NCBI GenBank assembly: GCA_903813345.2
Contig: CAIIXF020000384.1
Span: 1-17,000 of the forward strand
Length of the DNA: 17,000 nt
Origin: Owenia fusiformis
Lineage: Eukaryota; Annelida; Polychaeta; Sabellida; Oweniidae
Direction: 5' to 3'
This document shows positions 8,145-16,547 of this stretch, piece after piece. The translations under genes and the position numbers were made by a program. The notes under the pieces are model-generated. The model did not search any database and was not told the DNA's origin. It saw only the letters and a list, made by a program, of their open reading frames with translations. The stretch's first letter is position 1. Each line of letters opens with the position of its first letter.

Positions 8145-9352
8145 TCAATATACCAAATTTCGAAGAACGTTTTGAAAGTATAGTGTCAGAATTGCAAAAA
8201 TAAGAAAAAACAATGAATTTGAAATAGATTTTGACCTAGGCATTTTGGTGACCAAATTTTGAATCTAGGTGGCTTTTGAGGTTCCCTTGTTCATAGGCTT
8301 TCATTATATTAATCTATTAAATTATCTATATCTCTGTTTTTACAATTCATAAAAATCTTTTTTTACCATTGAATTAACATGAGACACCAAATTTAGCGAT
8401 TTTTGAGCTTTCAAAACGCCATAACTTCCGAATCGAAAAATTGAAATTTAGTTTGCAGATTCAGATTTCTGAGAAAATTCTATTATTAATTCATTACTCA
8501 AACGTTAAATTTGGAGAACTTTTTATTTTGACCTACTTTTCGGACACCATATCTCAAAAGTGGGTCAAAATACTTTCTGACGGCAAAAGGCTAGCACTAT
8601 TAACACACTCTTGGCTACATGTATACACAATTTTGAGGAAAATTATTAAAGTGTAGTGTCAGAATCACAAAAATAAGGAAAACCTTTGAATTTGACCTAG
8701 ATTTTGACCTAGGTATTTTGGTGTCAAAATTTTGAAGCTAGATGGCTTTTGAGGTCCCCTTCTTTTAAAAGGTTTCATTAAATTAAGCTAAACTCAGTCT
8801 ATATTTCGTATTTTTCACTTCAAAAAAATCTTTTTTCCCATTGACTTAACATGGGCACCAAATTTAGCGATTTTTGAGCTTTCAAAACGCCATAACTTCC
8901 GAACCGGAAGTCCAATCCGAATTTGGTATTCAGATTCGGAATCCTGAGAAGATTTCCTATAAGACTAACATCCTGGACATTTGATTCGGAGAATTTTTTT
9001 GGACCTCATTTCGGACACTGATATCTCGAAATCGGTTTGAGATATCAAAAAACTAAATCCACCCTAGCTTTCCTACTTTTTTATAAGGAACACAATGAAA
9101 AAAAAACGGATCGAAAATATTGAAGGACGACCGAGAAAATCGAAAAAAGTGACAAAGTACTGAATTTGAGCTAGTTCTTGACCTTTGACCTAGATAAAAA
9201 ATTGACCCACTTTCCGAGAAACTAGATACTGGACCTAAATTGACCATATACAGGACTTGACTCAATGTCTTCTAGTTATTGAGAAAACGTGTAGAGAAAA
9301 ATAATAACTAGATTGGTAAACTGAACAAAGTTCAATTTAAGACTCCAGATTG
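8145..9352 (+). repeat. M2-M2-M1-T composite repeat block
   Basis: Order: an M2 tail (gtgtcagaattgc, then attttgacctaggcattttgg), a bridge (taacatgagacaccaaattt), a damaged core near 8425, and a full M2 segment (acgttaaatttggagaac, ttttgacctacttttcgg, gctacatgtatacacaa, tttgacctagattttgacc). These are followed by a good core at 8895-8911, M1 (aatcctgagaagatttcc, the TGATATCTC...GAGATATCA hairpin at 9019-9047, ataaggaacacaatg), the T segment from 9177 with a perfect DR1 (9179-9191), the TCTAGTTATT/AATAACTAGA stem (9271-9280 with 9303-9312) and a 3' closing motif, gactccagatt. Only chance frames lie within. Confidence 0.75.
9179..9191 (-). promoter_or_regulatory. DR1 nuclear-receptor-type direct repeat (representative of the T segment)
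   Basis: TGACCT-T-TGACCT, which on the minus strand is AGGTCA-A-AGGTCA, the classical DR1 arrangement bound by RXR/HNF4/COUP-type receptors. The same perfect 13-mer starts every T segment: 6500-6512, 10355-10367, 11051-11063, 12930-12942, 14812-14824 and 15613-15625. Occupancy or function cannot be seen from the sequence. Confidence 0.45.
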
Positions 9353-9358
9353 ATTTAC

Positions 9359-9561
9359 TTGAGTAAAGAGCTGAGTAAGTAACTGAGTAGGAAGCTGAGT
9401 AAGTAGATGATTAAGTAATTGAGTAAGTAGCTGAGTAGGTAGCTAAGTAGCAGCTGAGTAGGTAGCTGAGTAAGTAGCTGAGTAGGTAGCCGAGTAAGTA
9501 GCTGAGAAGTAGGTAGCTAAGTAGGTAGCCAAGTATGTATGTAGGTAGGTAGGTAAGTAGG
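9359..9561 (+). repeat. Microsatellite, degenerate 12-bp unit GAGTAAGTAGCT
   Basis: About 200 bp of imperfect GAGTAAGTAGCT/GAGTAGGTAGCT repeats decay into GTAG tetramers at the right end. It starts right after the closing motif of the preceding unit and ends where a new core (gaccggaagtcggattg, about 9570) begins, so it sits exactly between two units. The minus-strand frame at 9443-9625 is its translation (YSATYSAT repeats), not a gene. Confidence 0.9.
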
Positions 9562-9562
9562 A

Positions 9563-10510
9563 TTTTTTGACCGGAAGTCGGATTGAAATTTGGTTTGCGT
9601 ATTCTACCCTTAATTCATAACTCATAAGTTAAATTATGAGAACTTTTTATTTTGACCTTCTTTACGGACATCCTGAGAAAATTCTATACTTAGTTCATAA
9701 CTCATACATTAAATTTGGAGAATTTTTTTTATTTTGACCTACTTTTCGGACACCATATCTCAAAATTGGGTCAAAATACTTTCTGACGGCTACATGTATA
9801 CAAAATTTCGAAGAATATAATTAATCTGTAGTGTCAGAATAGCAAAAACAAGTAAAAACTTTGAATTTGACCTAGATTTTGACCTAGGCATTTTGCTGTC
9901 CAAATTTCGAAGCTAGATGGCTTTTGAGGTCCCATTCTTTTAAAAGCTTTCATTATATCTAGCTGAACTCAGTCTATATTTCGTATTTTTCACTTCAAAA
10001 AAATCTTTTTTCCCATTGACTTAACATGGGCACCGAATTTAGCGATTTTTGAGCTTTCAAAACGCCATAACTTCCGAACCGGAAGTCTGATTCGAATTTG
10101 GTCTTCAGATTCAGAATCCTGCGAAAATTTCCTATAATTCTAATATCCTCGACATTTGATTCCGAGACATTTTTTTGGACCTCGTTTTCGGACACTGATA
10201 TCTCGAAATCGGTTTGAGATATCAAAAAACTAAATGACGTTACCTTTTCTACTTTTTTATAAGGAACACAATGAAAAAAAACCGGATTGAAAATATTGAA
10301 GGATGACCGAGAAAATCGAAAAAAGTGACAAAGTACTGGATTTGAACTAGTTCTTGACCTTTGACCTAGATAAAAATTTGACCCAATTTCCGAGGAACTA
10401 GATTCTGGACCTAAATTAACCAAATGGCTGACTTTACTGAAAACCTTATGGTTATTGAGAAAACTGGGTTAGAATAATAAGAATAACTAGACTTTGGAAA
10501 TTGAACAAGA
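9563..10510 (+). repeat. M2-M1-T composite repeat block, second
   Basis: Begins with a core lacking its left half (ccggaagtcggattg), then M2 to about 10010, the bridge ttaacatgggcaccgaattt, a core at 10070-10086, M1 with its hairpin near 10196-10224, and T from 10353 with a perfect DR1 at 10355-10367. The closing part is cut short (aactagactttggaaattg) and joins directly to an M2 tail near 10505, skipping microsatellite and core. That junction is a probable recombination point. Confidence 0.7.
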
Positions 10511-10807
10511 ATATAAATAAAGTGTAGTGTCAGAATCGAAAAATAAGGAAAAACTTTGAATTTGACCTAGATTTTGACCTAGGCATTTTGGTGTCCAAAT
10601 TTTGAAGCTAGATGGCTTTTGAGGTCCCATTCTTTTAAAAGCTTTCATTATATTTAGCTGAACTCAGTCTATATTTCGTATTTTTAACTTCAAAATTTTT
10701 TTTTTCCCATTGACTTAACATGGGCACAAAATTTAGCGATTTTTGAGCTTTCAAAACGCCATAACTTCCGAACCGGAAGTCTGATACGAATTTGGTTTTC
10801 AGATTCC
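10511..10807 (+). repeat. Partial M2 tail plus core, left of the tandem duplication
   Basis: Contains gtgtagtgtcagaatcg, tttgacctagattttgacc, the bridge ttaacatgggcacaaaattt and a core at 10764-10780. It is homologous to 12390-12686 and 14273-14569 but clearly more diverged (for example ccgaaccggaagtctgatac against ccgaaacagaagtccgatcc). This places the left edge of the near-identical duplication at about 10808. Confidence 0.7.
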
Positions 10808-11232
10808 GAATCCTGAGAAAATTTCCTATAAGACTAATATCCTGGACATTTGATTCGGAGAACTTTTTTTTGGACCTCGTTTTCGGACACTGATATCTCG
10901 AAATCGGTTTGAGATATCAAAAAACAAAATCGATCTTTGCTTTCCTACTTTTTTATGAGGAACACAATGAAAAAAAACCGGATCGAAAATATTGAAGGAC
11001 GACCGAGAAAATCGAAAAAAGTGACAAAGTACTGGATTTGACCTAGTTCTTGACCTTTGACCTAGATAAAAATTTGACCCAATTTCCGAGGAACTAGATA
11101 CTGGACCTAAATTGACCAACCGATTGACTTTACTGAAGACCCTATGGTTATTGAGAAAACGTGCTTAGAATAATAACTAGATTTTGGAAATTGAACGAGT
11201 TCAATTTCAGACTCCAGGTCTAGATTTTTTCA

Positions 11233-11289
11233 GCCGAGTCATCCAGAATAAGCCAAGTCATCAAAAATAAGCTAAGTCATCAAGAAAAA
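11233..11289 (+). repeat. Three tandem 19-bp units before the microsatellite (copy A)
   Basis: Units GCCGAGTCATCCAGAATAA, GCCAAGTCATCAAAAATAA and GCTAAGTCATCAAGAAAAA are head to tail without gaps. They lead straight into the GGAT microsatellite. The same triplet is present 1879 bp downstream in copy B (13112-13168). Confidence 0.9.
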
Positions 11290-11290
11290 G

Positions 11291-11473
11291 AAGGATGGAT
11301 GGATGGATGGGTGGATGAAAAAGGAAGGAAGGATAGGATAGAATAGGAAGGAACGATAGGATAGAATAGGAAAGAAGGATAGAATAGAATAGGAAGAAGT
11401 GATAGAATAGGAAGGAGAGGATATGAAGCAAGGGTAGGTAGGAAGGATAGGATAGGATCAGAAAGGATGGATG
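11291..11473 (+). repeat. GGAT/AGGATAG/AGGAA microsatellite, copy A
   Basis: A purine-only stretch of GGAT tetramers passes into irregular AGGAA, GATAG and AATAG words and ends with ggatggatg. The strand asymmetry is extreme (almost no C). Overlapping minus-strand frames here encode low-complexity Ser/Pro/Leu/Tyr tracts and are not genes. Confidence 0.95.
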
Positions 11474-12686
11474 CATTTTTCAATATTTTCTTCTCTACTC
11501 TTGACTTTCTATCAGGATACCATCAGATCGACTTTTCTTGAAATTTCAAAACGCCAAAACTTCCTAACCGGAAGTCGGATCGAAAATTTGATTTGCAGAT
11601 TCGGATTCCTGACAGAATTCTACCCCTAATTCATAACTCATACGTTAAATTTGACAATTTTTTATTTTGACCTACTTTTCAGACACGCCATAAGTTCGGA
11701 GCCGGAAGTCTGATTGAAATTTGGTTTGCAGATTCGGATTTCTGAGAAAATTCTATTCTTAATTCATAACTCAAACGTTAAATTTGGAGAACTTTTTATT
11801 TTGACCTACTTTTCGGACACCATATCTCAAAAGTGGGTCAAAATACTTTCCGACGGCAAAAGGCTAACGCTATAAGCACACTCTTGGCTACATGTATACA
11901 CAATTTCGAGGAATATAATTAAAGTGTAGTGTCAGAATCGCAAAAATAAGGATAAATTATGAATTTGACCTAGATTTTGACCTAGGGATTTTGGTGTCCA
12001 AATTTTGAAGTTAGGTAGCCTTCGAGGTTCCCTTCTTTCATAGGCTTTCATTATTATAAGGTGTACTTAGTCTATATCTCGTATTTTACACTTCAAAAAT
12101 TTTTTTTTTCCATTGACATAACATGGGGCACCAAATTTAGCGATTTTTGAGCTTTCAAAACCATCAGATCGATTTTTCTTGAAATTTCAAAACGCCATAA
12201 CTTCCTAACCGGAATTCGGATTGAAATTTGATTTGCAGATTCGGATTCCTGACAAAATTCTACCCCTAATTCATAACTCATACGTTAAATTTGACAAATT
12301 TTTATTTTGACCTACTTTTCGGACACCATATCTCAAAATTGGGTCAAAATACTTTCTGACGGCTACATGTATACAAAATTTCGAAGAATATAATTAATCT
12401 GTAGTGTCAGAATAGCAAAAATAAGGAAAAACTTTGAATTTGACCTAGATTTTGACCTAGGCATTTTGGTGTCCACATTTTGAAGCTAGATGGCTTTTGA
12501 TGTCCCCTTCTTTAAAAAACTTTCATTCTATTTAGCTGAACTCAGTCTATATTTCGTATTTTTCACTTCAAAAAAATCTTTTTTCCCATTGACTTAACAT
12601 GGGCACCAAATTTAGCGATTTTTGAGCTTTCAAAACGCCATAACTTCCGAAACAGAAGTCCGATCCGAATTTGATTTTCAGATTTG

Positions 12687-14569
12687 GAATCCTGAGAAAA
12701 TTTCCTATAAGACTAATATCCTGGACATTTGATTCGGAGAACTTTTTTTTGGACCTCGTTTTCGGACACTGATATCTCGAAATCGGTTTGAGATATCAAA
12801 AAACAAAATCGATCTTTGCTTTCCTACTTTTTTATGAGGAACACAATGAAAAAAAACCGGATCGAAAATATTGAAGGACGACCGAGAAAATCGAAAAAAG
12901 TGACAAAGTACTGGATTTGACCTAGTTCTTGACCTTTGACCTAGATAAAAATTTGACCCAATTTCCGAGGAACTAGATACTGGACCTAAATTGACCAACC
13001 GATTGACTTTACTGAAGACCCTATGGTTATTGAGAAAACGTGCTTAGAATAATAACTAGATTTTGGAAATTGAACGAGTTCAATTTCAGACTCCAGGTCT
13101 AGATTTTTTCAGCCGAGTCATCCAGAATAAGCCAAGTCATCAAAAATAAGCTAAGTCATCAAGAAAAAGAAGGATGGATGGATGGATGGATGGGTGGATG
13201 AAAAAGGAAGGAAGGATAGGATAGAATAGGAAGGAACGATAGGATAGAATAGGAAAGAAGGATAGAATAGAATAGGAAGAAGTGATAGAATAGGAAGGAG
13301 AGGATATGAAGCAAGGGTAGGTAGGAAGGATAGGATAGGATCAGAAAGGATGGATGCATTTTTCAATATTTTCTTCTCTACTCTTGACTTTCTATCAGGA
13401 TACCATCAGATCGACTTTTCTTGAAATTTCAAAACGCCATAACTTCCTAACCGGAAGTCGGATCGAAAATTTGATTTGCAGATTCGGATTCCTGACAGAA
13501 TTCTACCCCTAATTCATAACTCATACGTTAAATTTGACAATTTTTTATTTTGACCTACTTTTCAGACACGCCATAAGTTCGGAGCCGGAAGTCTGATTGA
13601 AATTTGGTTTGCAGATTCGGATTTCTGAGAAAATTCTATTCTTAATTCATAACTCAAACGTTAAATTTGGAGAACTTTTTATTTTGACCTACTTTTCGGA
13701 CACCATATCTCAAAAGTGGGTCAAAATACTTTCCGACGGCAAAAGGCTAACGCTATAAGCACACTCTTGGCTACATGTATACACAATTTCGAGGAATATA
13801 ATTAAAGTGTAGTGTCAGAATCGCAAAAATAAGGATAAATTATGAATTTGACCTAGATTTTGACCTAGGGATTTTGGTGTCCAAATTTTGAAGTTAGGTA
13901 GCCTTCGAGGTTCCCTTCTTTCATAGGCTTTCATTATTATAAGGTGTACTTAGTCTATATCTCGTATTTTACACTTCAAAAATTTTTTTTTTCCATTGAC
14001 ATAACATGGGGCACCAAATTTAGCGATTTTTGAGCTTTCAAAACCATCAGATCGATTTTTCTTGAAATTTCAAAACGCCATAACTTCCTAACCGGAAGTC
14101 GGATTGAAATTTGATTTGCAGATTCGGATTCCTGACAAAATTCTACACCTAATTCATAACTCATACGTTAAATTTGACAAATTTTTATTTTGACCTACTT
14201 TTCGGACACCATATCTCAAAATTGGGTCAAAATACTTTCTGACGGCTACATGTATACAAAATTTCGAAGAATATAATTAATCTGTAGTGTCAGAATAGCA
14301 AAAATAAGGAAAAACTTTGAATTTGACCTAGATTTTGACCTAGGCATTTTGGTGTCCACATTTTGAAGCTAGATGGCTTTTGATGTCCCCTTCTTTAAAA
14401 AACTTTCATTCTATTTAGCTGAACTCAGTCTATATTTCGTATTTTTCACTTCAAAAAAATCTTTTTTCCCATTGACTTAACATGGGCACCAAATTTAGCG
14501 ATTTTTGAGCTTTCAAAACGCCATAACTTCCGAAACAGAAGTCCGATCCGAATTTGATTTTCAGATTTG
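12687..14569 (+). repeat. Tandem duplication, copy B (1883 bp)
   Basis: Second copy of 10808-12686; the offset is 1879 before and 1883 after the microsatellite, because of one additional GGAT unit. Identity with the block to its right ends at about 14584 (tttcc in copy A's following sequence, tatcc here). Both junctions fall in the same short sequence, gaatcctgagaaaat, which is present in every M1 unit, as expected for unequal exchange between related units. Confidence 0.9.
13170..13355 (+). repeat. GGAT/AGGATAG/AGGAA microsatellite, copy B
   Basis: Same as 11291-11473 but with one additional GGAT unit, the only length difference I found between the two long copies. Minus-strand open frames here are again low-complexity shadows. 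Confidence 0.95.
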
Positions 14570-14925
14570 GAATCCTGAGAAAATATCCTATAAGACTAAT
14601 ATCCTAGCCATTTGATTCGGAGAACTTTTTTTTGGACCTCGTTTTCGGACACTGATATCTCGAAATCGGTTTGAGATATCAAAAAACTAAATCAACTTAG
14701 ATTTCCTACTTTTTTATAAGGAACACAATGAAAAAAACCCGGATCGAAAATATTGAAGGACGACCGAGAAAATCGGAAAAAGTGACAAAGTACTGGATTT
14801 GACCTAGCTCTTGACCTTTGACCTAGATAAAAATTTGACCCAATTTCCGAGGAACTAGATACTGGACCTAAATTGACCAAATGATTGACTTTACTGAAGA
14901 CCTTATGGTTATTGCGAAAACTGGT
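14570..14925 (+). repeat. M1-T unit at the right end of the M array
   Basis: Continues from copy B with a more diverged M1: tatcc for tttcc, atcctagccattt, and aactaaatcaacttag in place of the acaaaatcgatctttgc of copies A and B. The hairpin TGATATCTC...GAGATATCA is intact. T starts at 14810 with a perfect DR1 (14812-14824). The unit ends in ggtttcgaaaaag, where a GAA microsatellite begins. Confidence 0.7.
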
Positions 14926-14934
14926 TTCGAAAAA

Positions 14935-14958
14935 GAAGAAGAAGAAGAAGAAGAAGAA
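14935..14958 (+). repeat. (GAA)8 microsatellite
   Basis: Eight perfect GAA triplets follow ggtttcgaaaaa. The corresponding place in the P unit (6610-6625) reads ggtttagaaaaagaactag with no expansion, so the array arose inside a short A/G tract of the unit's closing region. The minus-strand frame through it begins with a phenylalanine run and is a shadow. Confidence 0.95.
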
Positions 14959-14973
14959 AACTGACGAAAACAA

Positions 14974-15000
14974 TAGACTCCAGATTTCATCTGGAGTCTA
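14974..15000. repeat. Perfect 12-bp-stem hairpin
   Basis: TAGACTCCAGAT (14974-14985), loop TTC, ATCTGGAGTCTA (14989-15000). The left arm repeats the closing motif gactccagat found at the end of the other units. The hairpin lies 15 bp after the GAA array and is followed by ataataactag. Such a position is reminiscent of the 3' hairpin of Helitron/HINE elements; that reading is inference. Confidence 0.8.
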
Positions 15001-15055
15001 ATAATAACTAGATTGGAGAAATTGAACAAGTTCAATTCAAGACTCCAGATTTGGA
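15001..15055 (+). repeat. Unit closing region with nested palindromes
   Basis: Reads ataataactagattggag, then AATTGAAC-AA-GTTCAATT (15020-15037, 8-bp stem), then caagactccagattt. The GGAG and CTCC on either side extend the potential stem. The same arrangement closes units near 6637-6654, 9325-9352, 11190-11215 and 13070-13095. Confidence 0.65.
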
Positions 15056-15743
15056 TTGTTTATCTCAAAACCATTTTGAGATCTGATATTAATGAAAGGG
15101 TTGAGATTGTTACAATTTGGTGGCAGCGGTGGGATTTTATTTAGATTTCAAAAGCCCATAACTTGTAAACCGGAAGTCGGATCTCAATTTTGTTTTCAGA
15201 TTCGGAATTCTGAGTAAATTTTCTATTTAAACCTTAATTTCAACTTTGATATTAATGAGAAATCAAAAAATATAGGTCCGATTGACATAACATGGGGTTA
15301 TCATCAAAATCATTTTTTTCAAAATTTCAAAGTGTCTTAACTCCTGAATCGGGAGTCGGATCACAATTTCGTTTTCAGATTCAGAATTTTGAGACAATTT
15401 CCTATTAAATTAATACCAATTTTAATGGATTTGGAACATTTAAAAAATTCAACTTTTTTTTAAAGTCATATTTCTCAAAATTATTGAAAGAAACAATAAA
15501 AAAATTAGTACACTTAAAAGCGCTTCTTCTTAGCTACACGATGAAAAAAATTGAGAAAAAATAATATACTATAACAAAGATAATTGACAATTTGTAGATT
15601 TGACCTAGATTTTGACCTTTGACCTAGATAAAAATTTGACCTCATTTCCCAGAAACTAGGTCACATAGCCTAACTGACCATGTAAACAGATTTACCCTAA
15701 GTCTTCTAGTTATTGAGATGTCTTGCTAAGAAAAATAACTAGA
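15056..15743 (+). repeat. P-type repeat unit, copy 3
   Basis: Starts with a small hairpin ATCTCAAAA-CCA-TTTTGAGAT (15062-15082), then ggtggcagcggtggg, a core with an intact ETS-type half (aaaccggaagtcggatc near 15160), and a second core about 186 bp on (ctgaatcgggagtcgg). It then has an AT-rich segment and T from 15611 with a perfect DR1 (15613-15625). It ends in the perfect stem TCTAGTTATT (15705-15714) / AATAACTAGA (15734-15743). It is the rightmost member of the family. Confidence 0.7.
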
Positions 15744-15749
15744 CATTTA

Positions 15750-15770
15750 AAATCGCCACGGGGGCGATTT
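15750..15770. repeat. Hairpin AAATCGCC / GGCGATTT
   Basis: Eight-bp perfect stem with the 5-nt loop acggg. It is the GC-rich landmark at the start of the 1074-bp repeat and is unchanged in the second copy at 16824-16844. Confidence 0.75.
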
Positions 15771-16038
15771 CGTAGTATGCCGTTCCTCGCCGCAGCAGCA
15801 AATTCGGTGCACAATTGACCTTTTTCAAGGTCACGCAGAGGTCGAATTCCAAAACCACAAGCATATTTAGAATCAGGGACATCCATACTTCATACTTGCA
15901 AAGAATTGGAATGAAAATCACCCAAATTATAAACCCTAGAGATATGTTAAATGGGAAGAGTAAGGCATGCAAAAAATAACTACAGTGGCTCCTTGAACAG
16001 GTAAAACAAGAAATAAGTTTTACGTCATTTTACGGTGA

Positions 16039-16057
16039 AGGTCAAAGGTCAAGGTCA
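16039..16057 (+). promoter_or_regulatory. Triple AGGTCA cluster (DR1 overlapping DR0)
   Basis: AGGTCA-A-AGGTCA-AGGTCA reads as a perfect DR1 (16039-16051) directly followed by a third half-site; the last two also carry the TCAAGGTCA extension of monomer-binding receptors. It lies inside the 1074-bp repeat, and a decayed version occurs at 16275-16300. Confidence 0.4.
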
Positions 16058-16141
16058 AAATGTTGACCTAATTTACTCTAGTTTAGTACAGTGTAATACA
16101 ATGGTACCAATTTCGAATCAATTTGAGCAATTTAACCTTTT

Positions 16142-16388
16142 TGACCTTTTCAAGGTCACCCGGAGGTCAAATTCCAAAACCACAAGCATATTTAGAATCA
16201 GGGACATCCATACTTCATACTTGCAAAGAATTGGAATGAAAATCCTTGTTTTCAACTTTGAGGTCATTTGAAGGTCAATGTCAAAGGTCAAGGTCAAAAT
16301 GGTGACCTAATTTACTCTATCCGAGTACAGTGTAATACAATGGTACCAATTTGGAATCAATTTGAGCGATTTTGATTTTTGAACTTGT
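16142..16388 (+). repeat. 247-bp AGGTCA-rich subunit, first of a tandem pair
   Basis: Starts with everted half-sites TGACCT-TTTCA-AGGTCA and continues through aattccaaaaccacaagcat, aaggtcaatgtcaaaggtca, gtacagtgtaatacaatgg and tttggaatcaatttgagc. The next subunit opens identically at 16389 (TGACCT-TTTCA-AGGTCA, then ggattccaaaacagaaagca) but leaves the pattern after about 110 bp. A third, longer version starts at 15816. Confidence 0.75.
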
Positions 16389-16516
16389 TGACCTTTTCAA
16401 GGTCACTCAGAGGTCGGATTCCAAAACAGAAAGCATATTTGGAATCAGGGGCTTCTATTCTTTATATCTGCTCAGAATTGGGATCGGATACACAGTTTTC
16501 AAATTTTGCCCCACTG

Positions 16517-16547
16517 GGGTGCCCCATTTTTCAAATTTGGGGCACCC
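16517..16547. repeat. GC-rich stem-loop GGGTGCCCCA / TGGGGCACCC
   Basis: Ten-bp perfect stem (16517-16526 with 16538-16547) around an 11-nt A/T-rich loop, in otherwise AT-rich DNA. An upstream gccccactgggg offers an alternative pairing with the same left arm. It does not show the U-run of an intrinsic terminator and is not interpreted as one. Confidence 0.8.

Larger units (their letters stand above)
10808..12686 (+). repeat. Tandem duplication, copy A (1879 bp)
   Basis: Order: M1, T (DR1 at 11051-11063), closing hairpin, three 19-bp tandem repeats (11233-11289), a GGAT/AGGA microsatellite (11291-11473), two cores 131 bp apart (near 11553 and 11684), M2, a core with an ETS-box change (ccggaattcgg, near 12200), M2, bridge, and a core near 12645. 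It is almost letter-for-letter the same as 12687-14569. Differences I noticed: one substitution near 11557 (gccaaaac against gccataac), two near 12210-12275, and a 4-bp unit in the microsatellite. Confidence 0.9.

Noticed and set aside
11261-11483. Ser/Pro/Leu/Tyr-rich frames on the minus strand, and their copies at 13151-13366
   Set aside because: They are translations of the GGAT/AGGA microsatellite.
8145-14925. CRISPR-like regular array
   Set aside because: Units are hundreds of bases long, diverged and without unique short spacers; everything else points to an animal genome.
14974-15016. Canonical Helitron 3' end (hairpin followed by CTAG and a T)
   Set aside because: The hairpin is followed at about 10 nt by CTAG, but the next base is A rather than T, and no 5' TC end could be located. 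Kept only as a HINE-like resemblance.
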